Made by a program: the position numbers and the translations under genes
DNA from: Chloroflexota bacterium
GTDB lineage: Bacteria > Chloroflexota > Dehalococcoidia > SM23-28-2 > RBG-16-64-32
Direction of reading: 5' to 3'
DNA length: 64,000 bases
Assembly: GCA_029262695.1 (NCBI GenBank)
Contig: JAJCYV010000004.1
Coordinates: 169,910 to 233,909, forward strand
Shown: positions 9,205 through 17,619 of the stretch, piece after piece
Numbering within the stretch: position 1 is the stretch's first letter
Layout of the letters: the number at the start of each line of letters is the position of its first letter
The notes under the pieces: model-generated
Seen by the model: the letters and a program-made list of their open reading frames with translations, nothing else
Told to the model about the DNA's origin: nothing
Databases searched by the model: none

Positions 9205-9285
9205 ACCATAGGGCAAGCCGTCCAAAAGGGCGGGGCGCACAGCCAGGGACCTAACGCCGTAGCAAGCTAGGGTAGCCGGGTTGCC
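9205..9285 (+). promoter_or_regulatory. GEMM-I (cyclic di-GMP-I) riboswitch aptamer, divergent variant
   Basis: The sequence aligns by eye along its length with the Vibrio Vc2 aptamer as I recall it. GGGCAAGCC at 9211-9219 corresponds to GGGCAAACC. A 6-bp hairpin (9218-9223 with 9228-9233) caps with AAAA. GCGCACAGCC (9235-9244) corresponds to ACGCAAAGCC. GACCTAA follows, and the element closes with GGTAGCCGGGTTGCC (9271-9285). The residues matching G20 and C92 of Vc2, which contact the two ligand guanines, are kept. The base matching the stacking adenine A47 is C (9240), and the capping loop is AAAA rather than GNRA. It precedes the glycan operon by 126 nt. No terminator with a T-run follows, so any control may be translational. 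Confidence 0.72.
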
Positions 9286-9410
9286 AGAGGAGCGTGAGTC
9301 TTGGGTCGATTCAGGGTTGCTCAAAGCAGGGGCCGCTTGGTTCCGGCCACTATCACCGCCTCAAGCCATGATCTCCGGCTCCGCTGGTTTGCTTCCATTA
9401 CTTCGAGCCC

Positions 9411-10115
9411 ATGCAGATCGTGATCCTCGCCGGAGGGCTCGGCGAGAGGATTACGCCGCTGATAGGCCGCAGGCCAAAGTCGCTCGCCCCGGTCAACGGC
9501 CGCGCCTTTCTCGACTTTCAACTGGATCTTCTTCAACGGAGCGGATTCACGGAAGTCGTCCTCTGCCTTGGGCATCTGGGAGAACAGATCAGGGAGCATC
9601 TGGCATCCCGTCGCGACGCCGGCCTCAAGATTCAGCTCAGTGACGACGGCGAGCAACTGCTCGGCACCGCCGGCGCGATCCGCAACGCCAATCATCTGTT
9701 GGCAGACGAGTTCTTCCTGACCTACGGCGACTCGTACCTTCCGATCGACTATCGCGCCGTTATTGATGCCTTTCACAGAAGCAGAAAGCTGGCCCTCATG
9801 GTCGTCTCCCGCAACCGCAACCAGATCGATCAGAGCAACGTCGTTGTTGAGGGTTCGGTCGTGAGGGTGTACGACAAGGAGCGGCGTCACCCTGGGATGG
9901 AGTACATCAACCACGGCGTCTCAGTCCTGCACAAAGAGGCCCTTCGCCTCGTTCCCAGAGCCACACCCTTTAGCCAGGAAGACTTCTACCAGCGGCTCAT
10001 CAGCGAATGGCAGCTGGCGGCCTACGAGACGCCGTTGCGCTTCTACGAGATCGGTTCGCCAGTCGGCTTGGAAGAGTTCCGCCAGCTGACGGCGGCGGGG
10101 GCTATCGGCGCATGA
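9411..10115 (+). CDS. hddC: Sugar-1-phosphate nucleotidyltransferase, HddC-like (GDP-heptose)
   Basis: A 234-residue nucleotidyltransferase starting MQIVILAGGLGERI. It has the G-rich nucleotide-binding loop, the PKSLAPVNGRAFLDF segment and the metal-binding Asp in TYGDSYLP (about residue 106). Length and neighbours fit D-glycero-alpha-D-manno-heptose-1-phosphate guanylyltransferase: the next three genes are the HddA kinase, GmhA isomerase and GmhB phosphatase of the same pathway. It is the only nucleotide-sugar-forming enzyme in the operon and therefore probably supplies the GDP-sugar for the dehydratases downstream. No strong Shine-Dalgarno is visible before the ATG, which may matter for riboswitch control. 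GTP versus another NTP cannot be told from sequence alone. Confidence 0.8.
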   Translation: MQIVILAGGLGERITPLIGRRPKSLAPVNGRAFLDFQLDLLQRSGFTEVVLCLGHLGEQIREHLASRRDAGLKIQLSDDGEQLLGTAGAIRNANHLLADEFFLTYGDSYLPIDYRAVIDAFHRSRKLALMVVSRNRNQIDQSNVVVEGSVVRVYDKERRHPGMEYINHGVSVLHKEALRLVPRATPFSQEDFYQRLISEWQLAAYETPLRFYEIGSPVGLEEFRQLTAAGAIGA

Positions 10116-11098
10116 TCGTCACGCGAACACCGACACGGATCTCGCTCGGGGGCGGCGGCACCGACATTCGCTCCTACGCCTCCAGGTTTGGCGGCTCTCT
10201 CATCAGCGCGGCCATCGATAAGTACGTCTACATCACTATCAACAAGCGCTTTGAGGACGGCATCCGCGTAAGCTACTCCGAAACGGAGATCGTCGATGGC
10301 GTGGATGACGTCCGTCATCCGATCGTCAGGGAAGCGCTCCGCCTCATGGAGATGGGGCCCGGACTTGAAATCATCTCCATCGCGGATGTGCCGGCCAACA
10401 CGGGCCTGGGCACGTCAGGCAGCTTCACCGTCGGACTCCTCAACGCCCTCCACGCATTTCGGCGGGACATCGTGTCGGCCAGGGTCCTGGCGGAAGAGGC
10501 CTCCACCGTGCTGATGGACGTCCTCGAAGAGCCCATCGGAACGCACGACCAGTACCTCGCCGCTTTCGGCGGCGTTACCTGCCTGGAGATCGGCCAGGAT
10601 GGCTCTGTTGAGGTCAGCCCAGGAGCAGTCAACGACGGTACTCTGGACGAGCTCCAGAGCTCCGTTCTCCTCTTCTACACGGGCATCAGGCGCATGGCCT
10701 CCGACGTTCTGGCCGACGAGAGCAAATCCGTGGCCAAGGGGAACGGAGACGTCTCAGAGGCTCTCCATAAGGTCAAGGAGATCGGCCTGGAGATACGCGA
10801 CGCACTGGGGAACGGCGATCTCCACAGCTTCGGCAATCTCCTGGACGAGCACTGGCAGTTCAAGAAACTGCTCTCACCGAAAGTCAGTTGCGGTCAGGTC
10901 GACCGTTGGTACGAGCTAGCAAAAGTAAACGGCGCCCTCGGTGGCAAGCTCATCGGCGCCGGAGGAGGAGGTTTCTTCATGTTCTGCTGCGACAACGGCG
11001 ACAAGCCCAGGCTGCGCCAGGCGATGGCCGATGAAGGCCTGCGCGAGATGCGCTTCGGCATCGAGCAAGAAGGCTCCAAAGTTCTGGTGAACATCTGA
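10112..11098 (+). CDS. hddA: GHMP kinase, D-glycero-D-manno-heptose-7-phosphate kinase (HddA)
   Basis: About 328 residues. The start at 10112 overlaps the upstream stop (ATGA) and gives the typical N-terminus MIVTRTPTRISLGGGGTD. GHMP motifs are present: the PTRISLGGGGTD motif, the ATP-loop ADVPANTGLGTSGSFTVGL (about 90-108) and the C-terminal GGKLIGAGGGGF glycine-rich motif (about 275-290). Together with the GmhA and GmhB neighbours this indicates the kinase that phosphorylates heptose-7-phosphate at C1 on the GDP-heptose route. The family is certain; the heptose specificity comes from operon context and the GGGGTD-type N-terminus. Confidence 0.87.
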   Translation: MIVTRTPTRISLGGGGTDIRSYASRFGGSLISAAIDKYVYITINKRFEDGIRVSYSETEIVDGVDDVRHPIVREALRLMEMGPGLEIISIADVPANTGLGTSGSFTVGLLNALHAFRRDIVSARVLAEEASTVLMDVLEEPIGTHDQYLAAFGGVTCLEIGQDGSVEVSPGAVNDGTLDELQSSVLLFYTGIRRMASDVLADESKSVAKGNGDVSEALHKVKEIGLEIRDALGNGDLHSFGNLLDEHWQFKKLLSPKVSCGQVDRWYELAKVNGALGGKLIGAGGGGFFMFCCDNGDKPRLRQAMADEGLREMRFGIEQEGSKVLVNI

Positions 11099-11745
11099 TG
11101 GTGAGCGCCAGGAGCCCGGAACGGATAACCAGCGCCAACATCATCGATGCCTATATCCAGAAGACGAGCGAAATCGCGCGGCGTTTGCCCCACGATGAGA
11201 TCGAGCGCGTTGTTGACATCCTCCATGAAGCCTGGAAGGGCCGCCGCACGATATTCACCATGGGTAACGGCGGCTCCGCATCCACGGCTACGCACCTGGC
11301 CTGCGACCTGGCCAAGTGCACCATCGCCCCCGGTCGCCACCGCCTCAAGGTCATGGCCCTGGTGGACAACATCCCTCTCGTGAGCGCCTGGACAAACGAC
11401 TCCGGCTTCGGAAGCATTTACGCCGAACAGCTCGACCCCTGGCTGGAGGAAGGCGACGTCCTGATCGGCCTCTCCGTCCACGGCGGCTCGGGCGCCGGAG
11501 ACGCCGGCCCGTGGTCACAGAACCTCTTGCAGGCTGTGAAGTTGGCCCGCGAGCGAGGCGCCAGGGTCATCGGGTTCAGCGGCTTCGGAGGCGGCGGTCT
11601 GAAAGAGTTGAGCGAAGAGTGCCTCGTGATCCCGGTCGAGGATGAGCCCATGGGAACTCCTCTGGTGGAGTCATACCATGTGCTGCTTCACCACCTGGTC
11701 TGTACTGCACTCAAGCTACGCATCGCGGAGAACGGGGATGTGTAG
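11098..11745 (+). CDS. gmhA: Sedoheptulose-7-phosphate isomerase (GmhA-like SIS protein)
   Basis: A 215-residue SIS-domain protein. The start codon overlaps the hddA stop (TGATG). Recognisable features are TMGNGGSASTATHLACDL (about 56-73), the LIGLSVHGGSGAGD sugar-phosphate loop and a GTPLVESYHVLLHHLVC helix with the His pair typical of GmhA. The expected reaction is sedoheptulose-7-phosphate to D-glycero-D-manno-heptose-7-phosphate, the first committed step of heptose activation. The sequence HGGSGAGDAGPW replaces the more usual SGNS-type loop, a variation often seen in SIS proteins of this operon type. Confidence 0.85.
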   Translation: MVSARSPERITSANIIDAYIQKTSEIARRLPHDEIERVVDILHEAWKGRRTIFTMGNGGSASTATHLACDLAKCTIAPGRHRLKVMALVDNIPLVSAWTNDSGFGSIYAEQLDPWLEEGDVLIGLSVHGGSGAGDAGPWSQNLLQAVKLARERGARVIGFSGFGGGGLKELSEECLVIPVEDEPMGTPLVESYHVLLHHLVCTALKLRIAENGDV

Positions 11746-12328
11746 GGCGGTCTTCCTGGACCGGGACGGCGTCATCAACGCCGCCATCTACAACTCTGTC
11801 GAGGACAAGCTGGACTCACCCTACAGCCTCGACGAGTTCCGGGTGCTTCCGGGTGTGGCCATGGGCGTTCGCATGATCAACGACCTCGGATTTCAAGTCT
11901 TGGTCGCGTCCAATCAACCTGGTTTGGCCAAGGGCAAGTGCAGCGCCGAATTCCTTGAGGAGTTGCGTGATCGCCTTGCCGCGTCTCTCGCTGAGGAGCG
12001 AGCGCGCCTGGACGGGATCTACTACTGCCTCCACCACCCGGAAGCCGTCGTCCCCAGCCTCCGTGGCGTCTGCGAGTGCCGAAAGCCCAGGCCGGGGCTT
12101 CTACTCAAAGCCGCGAGCGAACGTGACATCGATCTTGCGAACTCCTTCATGATCGGCGACCAGCCCACTGACATCGAAGCCGGCGCGGCGGCGGGCTGCC
12201 GCACGGTGCTGCTGAACGGCCACGCAACGACCAGCAGGCCCGAGACGCTCATCGCAAGCCCTGACCACGTCGCAGTCGACCTTCTCGCGGCTGCGGGAAT
12301 CATCCAGAGCCTGGAAGGAGAGAACTAA
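11738..12328 (+). CDS. gmhB: HAD phosphatase, heptose-1,7-bisphosphate phosphatase (GmhB-like)
   Basis: About 196 residues. The start at 11738 lies inside the end of gmhA (8-bp overlap) and gives the classic HAD opening MCRAVFLDRDGVIN. HAD motif I (DRDGV), motif II (VASNQPG), the zinc-binding cysteine/histidine insert (CLHHPEAVVP...CECRKP) and motif IV (MIGDQPTDIEAG) are all visible, matching the GmhB/histidinol-phosphatase subfamily. It would remove the C7 phosphate between the HddA and HddC steps. It ends overlapping the next start (TAATG). Confidence 0.88.
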   Translation: MCRAVFLDRDGVINAAIYNSVEDKLDSPYSLDEFRVLPGVAMGVRMINDLGFQVLVASNQPGLAKGKCSAEFLEELRDRLAASLAEERARLDGIYYCLHHPEAVVPSLRGVCECRKPRPGLLLKAASERDIDLANSFMIGDQPTDIEAGAAAGCRTVLLNGHATTSRPETLIASPDHVAVDLLAAAGIIQSLEGEN

Positions 12329-13029
12329 TGGAGATCTTCATCGACTCTGCCAACGTTGACGAAATTCGTCGCTGGCTTGGATACGGAGTGGTGGACGGCG
12401 TCACCACGAACCCCAGCATTCTGCTCAAGGATGGCGGTTACGATATCGAGGCTCGCGCCAGGGAGATTGCGGGAATCGTGAGTCCCGGCCCTGTCAGCGT
12501 GGAGGTCTACTCCAACGACCATCAGGAGATGCTGGAGCAGGCCAGGACCTTCGCTCGCTGGGCCCCCAACATCGTCGTCAAGATACCCGTCATTGACGAA
12601 TACGGCGAACCGTCACTGGCCGTCGTCAAAGAGCTGGAGGCGGATGGCATCAAGGTCAACATGACAGCCTGCATGTCCTTCGGGCAGGTCGTGCTGGGCG
12701 CAAAGGCCGGGGCCACCTACATCAGCATCTTCGCCGGCCGCGTCGCAGACGAGGGCCACGATGCGTCAAAGCTAATCCGGCAGTCTGTCGATTGGCTCAC
12801 CGAATGGAATTACGCAAGCAAGATCATCGTTGGCAGCGTGCGCGAGGTCATCAACCTTCAAGATGCCGTCCTGGCGGGGACTCATGTCATCACAATACCG
12901 CCCCAGTTCATGACGAAGTGGCTGGATCACCAGTTCACAAGGGCCACCGTGGGCCAGTTCAACGAGGACGCCCGGAAGGCGCTGGCGATTGCGGAACCGG
13001 AGCAGCCACGCACAGAAGTGCGAGCGTAG
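12328..13029 (+). CDS. Transaldolase (TalC/fructose-6-phosphate aldolase family)
   Basis: A 233-residue single-domain TIM-barrel protein. [16 protein letters not shown] and [14 protein letters not shown] at the N-terminus and a Schiff-base lysine in NIVVKIPV (about residue 86) are standard family motifs. [10 protein letters not shown] and [15 protein letters not shown] follow. The start overlaps the gmhB stop. Transaldolases make or consume sedoheptulose-7-phosphate, the substrate of GmhA. Its place between gmhB and the dehydratase suggests it feeds heptose precursor to the operon. Fructose-6-phosphate aldolase activity is an alternative that sequence cannot exclude. Confidence 0.88.
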   Translation: MEIFIDSANVDEIRRWLGYGVVDGVTTNPSILLKDGGYDIEARAREIAGIVSPGPVSVEVYSNDHQEMLEQARTFARWAPNIVVKIPVIDEYGEPSLAVVKELEADGIKVNMTACMSFGQVVLGAKAGATYISIFAGRVADEGHDASKLIRQSVDWLTEWNYASKIIVGSVREVINLQDAVLAGTHVITIPPQFMTKWLDHQFTRATVGQFNEDARKALAIAEPEQPRTEVRA

Positions 13030-13030
13030 C

Positions 13031-14083
13031 ATGTCTAAGAAGGCCCTCATAACCGGAATCACTGGACAAGATGGCTCCTACTTGGCGGAGTCGCTTCATG
13101 CCAAGGGGTACGAAGTCCACGGCATTATCCGAAAGGCGAGCACATTCAATACTCAGCGGATCGAGGACCTGTTCGTCGATCCTCACGAGGCAGGCGCCCG
13201 GCTCTTCCTGCACTATGGGGACCTGGCCGATAGCACCCAGTTGATCCACCTGATCTATGAGGTACAACCGGACGAGGTGTACCACCTGGGAGCCCAGAGC
13301 CACGTTCGGGTCAGCTTCGACATTCCGGAGTACACAGGCGACATAACAGGCCTGGGGGCAATCAGGATATTGGAGGCCTTGAGGAGGAGTGGTGTCAAGG
13401 CGAGGTTCTACCAGGCCTCCAGCAGCGAGCTGTTTGGCAGCGCGCCGCCGCCCCAGAGTGAGTTGACTCCCTTCCGGCCGCGCAGCCCCTACGCCGCCGC
13501 CAAGCTCTACGCGTACTGGACCGCAGTCAACTACCGAGAGGGATACGGTATGTTCGCCTGCAACGGCATCCTATTTAACCACGAGTCTCCCCGCAGGGGG
13601 GAGACGTTCGTCACGCGCAAGATTACGCGCGGCATCGCGGAGATCATGGCCGGGCGGGCGAGTGATATCTATCTCGGCAACCTGGAGGCCCGGCGGGACT
13701 GGGGATTCGCCCCAGAGTACGTGGAGGCCATGTGGCTGATGCTGCAGCAGGAGGAGCCAGACGAGTACGTCATTGGCACTGGGGAGTCGCATTCAGTAAG
13801 GGAATTCCTCGAGGAGGCCTTCGAGTACGCGGGTCTGGACTGGCAGGAGCATGTACGCGTCGATCCCCACTACTTCCGGCCCACTGAGGTGGAGGTGTTA
13901 CAGGCGGACGCCAGCAAGGCTCGGCGGCGGCTGGGCTGGGAGCCCAGGGTCAGCTTCCGGGAGCTAGTGAAGATCATGATGGACGCGGATCTGGAGGCGG
14001 CCGGCATCACCCCGCCAGGCGACGAAAAGCGATTGGCACGGCGTGCCGAATCGGCGGTCCCCTCTGCGGTAGGTGGCAAATGA
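13031..14083 (+). CDS. GDP-sugar 4,6-dehydratase (Gmd/DmhA family)
   Basis: About 350 residues. The ATG at 13031 gives the family N-terminus [20 protein letters not shown]. The NAD-binding loop [10 protein letters not shown], the QASSSELFG segment with the catalytic Ser/Glu region, the YxxxK pair in [12 protein letters not shown] and [20 protein letters not shown] are all typical of GDP-mannose 4,6-dehydratase. In an operon that makes GDP-heptose and lacks mannose-phosphate enzymes, the substrate may be GDP-D-glycero-D-manno-heptose, as for DmhA/WcbK. Gmd and DmhA cannot be separated reliably by eye, so no symbol is given. Confidence 0.9.
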   Translation: MSKKALITGITGQDGSYLAESLHAKGYEVHGIIRKASTFNTQRIEDLFVDPHEAGARLFLHYGDLADSTQLIHLIYEVQPDEVYHLGAQSHVRVSFDIPEYTGDITGLGAIRILEALRRSGVKARFYQASSSELFGSAPPPQSELTPFRPRSPYAAAKLYAYWTAVNYREGYGMFACNGILFNHESPRRGETFVTRKITRGIAEIMAGRASDIYLGNLEARRDWGFAPEYVEAMWLMLQQEEPDEYVIGTGESHSVREFLEEAFEYAGLDWQEHVRVDPHYFRPTEVEVLQADASKARRRLGWEPRVSFRELVKIMMDADLEAAGITPPGDEKRLARRAESAVPSAVGGK

Positions 14084-15066
14084 ACTGGCTATCTGAACGG
14101 CGAGTCACCGTCACGGGCGGCGGCGGCTTCCTCGGCTCGCACGTGGTAGAAGCTCTGCGAAGACGGGGGTGCGAAGAGATCTTCGTCCCGCGCAGCGCTG
14201 ACTACGATCTCACGAAGATGGCGGATGTGCTGCGGATGTACGCGGATTCTAGGCCGCAGGTCGTGATCCATCTTGCAGCCAGAGGCGGTGGAATTGGCCT
14301 CAATCGAGAGAGGCCCGCCGATCTGTTCTACGACAACATCATGATGGGAGTGCAGGTCCTGGAGCAGGCCAGGCTCCACGGCGTCGAGAAGTTCGTGGCC
14401 ATCGGTACCGTCTGCGCCTATCCGAAGTTCACGACGGTGCCGTTCCGAGAGGAGGAGCTCTGGCTCGGCTACCCTGAAGAGACGAACGCCCCGTACGGCC
14501 TGGCCAAGAAGATGCTTCTCGTGCAAGCCCAGGCCGCCCGGCAGCAGTACGGCTTCAACGCCATCCACCTGCTGCCGGTTAACCTGTACGGCCCAAGAGA
14601 TGACTTTGACCCGGGGTCTTCCCACGTCATCCCAGCCCTTATTCGAAAGTGCCTGGAGGCCGTCGAAGGCGATGAGGACGCCATTGAAGTTTGGGGAAGT
14701 GGCAGTGCCTCGCGTGAGTTCTTGTACGTTGAAGACTGCGCCGAAGCCATAGTCCTCGCCGCGGAGCGCTATGACGGTGCGGAGCCGGTAAATGTGGGGT
14801 CCGGGCAGGAGGTGACGATCCGGGACCTTGTCGATCTCATCGTGCGTCTCAGCGGCTTCAGGGGTTCTGTGCGCTGGGACCCGTCCTGCCCCGATGGCCA
14901 GCCTAGACGCAGGCTTGAAGTCTCGCGCGCGAAGGAAGCATTCGACTTCGTGGCTACGACACCGTTGGAGGATGGGATGCACCGGACCATTGAGTGGTAC
15001 CGGGAAGCGAGGCTGCCACTCAGGCACGAGGAGAAGGAGGCAATGACCCATGAGCGACTCCGCTGA
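14080..15066 (+). CDS. GDP-4-keto-6-deoxy-sugar epimerase/reductase (Fcl/ColC-like)
   Basis: A 328-residue short-chain dehydrogenase of the GDP-fucose-synthase type. It has [19 protein letters not shown] at the N-terminus, [23 protein letters not shown] (the Fcl-specific segment), a serine replaced by Thr-Val in [10 protein letters not shown], and [10 protein letters not shown] carrying the YxxxK catalytic pair. The 4-bp overlap with the dehydratase supports a shared pathway. It may act as a plain reductase, or as a C5 epimerase/4-reductase like ColC after the ColD-type step encoded next. It overlaps the following gene by 17 bp. Confidence 0.85.
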   Translation: MNWLSERRVTVTGGGGFLGSHVVEALRRRGCEEIFVPRSADYDLTKMADVLRMYADSRPQVVIHLAARGGGIGLNRERPADLFYDNIMMGVQVLEQARLHGVEKFVAIGTVCAYPKFTTVPFREEELWLGYPEETNAPYGLAKKMLLVQAQAARQQYGFNAIHLLPVNLYGPRDDFDPGSSHVIPALIRKCLEAVEGDEDAIEVWGSGSASREFLYVEDCAEAIVLAAERYDGAEPVNVGSGQEVTIRDLVDLIVRLSGFRGSVRWDPSCPDGQPRRRLEVSRAKEAFDFVATTPLEDGMHRTIEWYREARLPLRHEEKEAMTHERLR

Positions 15067-16393
15067 CATTGCCAGGGACATAAGGGAGTTGGTGCGGCGC
15101 TATTTTCAGGAGGAGCCATCGCCGCCCTTCATCGAGGGAGAGACTCCGATACCCCTTAATGTCCCGTCCTTTGGTTGGGAGGAGGTCTGGGAAGCCATGG
15201 ACTCCATGCTCAGCCGCCAGGTGACGATGGGAGACAAAGTTCGCCGATTCGAGGAGATGTTCGCCGACTACGTCGGCGTGCGCCATGCGGTGATGGTGAA
15301 CTCCGGCTCCAGCGCCAACCTGCTGGCGCTGTCCGTGCTCAGCAATCCCCTGGCACCGAGGCCTCTTCGCCCCGGTGATGAGGTGATTACACCGGCGGTA
15401 ACCTGGGCAACAACCGTCTTCCCAATCATCAATATTGGGGCCGTTCCGGTGCTCGTGGACGTGGAGCTCGATACGTTCTGCCTGGATCTCAACGAGGTGG
15501 AGAGGGCGATAACTCCCCGTACAAGGGCCATCATGCCGGTGCACCTGCTGGGGAACCCCTGTCACATGTCGCGGCTCATGGAGATCGCTCGTCGGCATGA
15601 CCTGCTGGTCATCGAAGACACCTGCGAGGCCCACGGGGCGACGATAGGTGACCGAAAGGCCGGGAGCTTTGGCGATCTGGCCACCTTCAGCTTCTTCCTC
15701 ACACACCACGTCAGCACCGTTGAAGGGGGCATGTTGGTAACCGATGACGACCAGCTCGCCGAGCTGGCCCGCGCCCTGCGCGCCTTCGGCTGGGTGCGCG
15801 ATCTGGCGGATCGGGACGCGATCGCCGCTCGTCACGCGGGAATTGACCCACGCTTCCTCTTCGTCAACATCGGTTACAACCTCAAGCCTACAGAGCTTCA
15901 GGCGGCCTTTGGCATCCACCAGATGGGGAGGCTAGAGGAGTTCATCGAGGGTCGGCGCGCCAACGCCCGTCACTGGACGGAGGCCCTTAGACCCTACCGG
16001 GACTGGTTGTGGGCGCACGAGGAGAGGGAGGGGACGCGGCACGTCTCCTTTGGCTACCAGGTGACAGTGGACCCGGCGGCACCCTTTGAGCGGTCGGAGC
16101 TGGTGGCATCCCTGGAAGAGTGGGGCCTGGAAACCAGGCCCATCATGGCCGGCAATATCGCCGAGCAGCCAGGTCTGCAACGCTTCCCCTACCGCACAGT
16201 GGGAGATCTGCCCAACGCCCGTTTCATTCACTCTAACGCCTTCTTCTTCGGTAACCACCAGGGCATCGGCGAACGTGAGCGAATGGCGGCGCAACACTAT
16301 CTCCTTGAGTTCCTCGATCGTTATCGGGGCGTAGCGTCTGCAGCCTCACCTAACGGCGGGCAGGAGGTGCGAATGCGCGACGGGGCCCTGTGA
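15050..16393 (+). CDS. PLP-dependent GDP-4-keto-6-deoxysugar 3-dehydratase (ColD-like)
   Basis: A 447-residue member of the DegT/DnrJ/EryC1/StrS fold. The usual Schiff-base lysine in the motif before EGG is missing: the sequence reads [13 protein letters not shown], with His219 at the lysine position. This lysine-to-histidine change marks the 3-dehydratases ColD and CDP-sugar E1 (RfbH type), which remove the C3 hydroxyl instead of transaminating. The substrate-loop phrase [15 protein letters not shown] also resembles those enzymes. It lacks an E1-type iron-sulfur cysteine set near the C-terminus, which favours ColD (PLP only). Next to Gmd/DmhA and Fcl/ColC homologues it would produce a 3,6-dideoxy sugar nucleotide. 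Confidence 0.82.
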   Translation: MSDSADIARDIRELVRRYFQEEPSPPFIEGETPIPLNVPSFGWEEVWEAMDSMLSRQVTMGDKVRRFEEMFADYVGVRHAVMVNSGSSANLLALSVLSNPLAPRPLRPGDEVITPAVTWATTVFPIINIGAVPVLVDVELDTFCLDLNEVERAITPRTRAIMPVHLLGNPCHMSRLMEIARRHDLLVIEDTCEAHGATIGDRKAGSFGDLATFSFFLTHHVSTVEGGMLVTDDDQLAELARALRAFGWVRDLADRDAIAARHAGIDPRFLFVNIGYNLKPTELQAAFGIHQMGRLEEFIEGRRANARHWTEALRPYRDWLWAHEEREGTRHVSFGYQVTVDPAAPFERSELVASLEEWGLETRPIMAGNIAEQPGLQRFPYRTVGDLPNARFIHSNAFFFGNHQGIGERERMAAQHYLLEFLDRYRGVASAASPNGGQEVRMRDGAL

Positions 16394-17616
16394 GAAGCAC
16401 TGCCAGGAAGCCACTTGACTGCGTTGCTGCGCCAGTAGCGCGGCCTGTCTATCTGGAGCCGGCCTGGAAGTCTCACACCTCGTACCGGCTGCTGCTGCAG
16501 CGTCCGCCGAACGGGTATCGGTTCGTCGGTCCAGTCGGCGGCCGCGAATCGCTGATCAAGACGGCTTCCCGCTTTCGCGCCGCCTATTCTCTGCTGTACG
16601 CGCTGGATAGACTGGTGCCGGCCCACCTGTTGAAGTCCCTCTGGGACGTGACCAGGCGCCCCCCGAAAGGCACCATGCTGACGTATGCCGTCAACCATTT
16701 GGTGCTACGGGGAGAGCGGTGGCTGCTAGATCTGCCCGGTGAGCACGTGAGTAACACCATCGGCGGCTACCGCCACTTCCGCCGTTACCGGGGACTCGTG
16801 CGCCGGGCCCTGCTCTCGCCCCGCTGCGGGGCCATCATCGTGAACGGGGATTACGGGCGCCGGGCACTGGCGGCCGCCCTGGGCGAGAAGGTGGCGGCGA
16901 AAGCCGCAGTAGTGCCATGGGCTGTGGAGGCGGCGAAACCCTTCGTCAAAGAGTACGCCGCCAGTGGGCCTGTGAAGCTGCTGTTCGTGGACTCGGCTAA
17001 CATACCGGGGCAGTTCTACTACAAGGGCGGACTGGAGGCCATGGAGGCCTTCGCAGCACTGCGAGAGCGCTACCCCGACCTGGAGCTGCTGGTGCGCTCG
17101 GTTCTGCCCGAGCCGGTGCGCAAGCGGTTTGCCGGCATGCCGGGGCTGCGGCTCATCGAGGGCGTCGTTCCCTGGCCTGAAATGGAGCGGGAGTTCATGA
17201 CAGCCGACATCTTCCTGTTCCCCACGCACTTCACGCCGGTGACAGTGATTCTGGACGCGATGAGCTATGGGCTGCCGGTCGTGACGACAGACGTCTGGGG
17301 CAACCCGGAGGTTGTGGAAGAGGGCGTGAGCGGTCTGCTCGTCCACGATGGGCCGGTGGCGAAGCACCGGGCGCAGATGCTCCCGCGCTACTTCATCCCA
17401 CCGCCGGGCTCGCGGCTGGATCGAAGGCTCTTCGGGACGGCGGACCGGCGCCTGGTGGATGACCTGGTGCGGGCCCTGATCCCGTTGATCGAGGACCAGG
17501 AGCTGCGCCAACGGATGGGCATGGCGGGCCGCCATGCCGTGGAGGCCGGTCCTCTCTCCATCGGTCACAGAAACAAGGTGCTGCAGGGCGTGCTGGATGG
17601 CGCCGTTGACGACTAG
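16390..17616 (+). CDS. Glycosyltransferase family 4
   Basis: A 408-residue GT-B type glycosyltransferase with a GTG start overlapping the upstream TGA. The C-terminal Rossmann half (about 195-390) holds the donor-binding signature: EREFMTADIFLFPTHFTPV, ILDAMSYGLPVVTTDVWGNPEVVEEG and SGLLVHDG. The N-terminal half has an arginine-rich stretch around YRHFRRYRGLVRR. The donor is likely one of the GDP-sugars made upstream, but neither donor nor acceptor can be read from sequence. Confidence 0.87.
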   Translation: MRSTARKPLDCVAAPVARPVYLEPAWKSHTSYRLLLQRPPNGYRFVGPVGGRESLIKTASRFRAAYSLLYALDRLVPAHLLKSLWDVTRRPPKGTMLTYAVNHLVLRGERWLLDLPGEHVSNTIGGYRHFRRYRGLVRRALLSPRCGAIIVNGDYGRRALAAALGEKVAAKAAVVPWAVEAAKPFVKEYAASGPVKLLFVDSANIPGQFYYKGGLEAMEAFAALRERYPDLELLVRSVLPEPVRKRFAGMPGLRLIEGVVPWPEMEREFMTADIFLFPTHFTPVTVILDAMSYGLPVVTTDVWGNPEVVEEGVSGLLVHDGPVAKHRAQMLPRYFIPPPGSRLDRRLFGTADRRLVDDLVRALIPLIEDQELRQRMGMAGRHAVEAGPLSIGHRNKVLQGVLDGAVDD

Positions 17617-17619
17617 GCC

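Noticed and set aside
9224..9227. Reading the AAAA loop as evidence against a riboswitch
   Set aside because: The remaining conserved blocks match too well in order and spacing; the loop is treated as a divergence.
9281..9643. An open frame overlapping the start of hddC
   Set aside because: It runs through the riboswitch end and the leader in a different frame from hddC; no protein features.
14089..15081. A 330-codon open frame opposite the Fcl/ColC-like gene
   Set aside because: The plus-strand frame carries all family motifs and the operon overlaps; the opposite frame has none.
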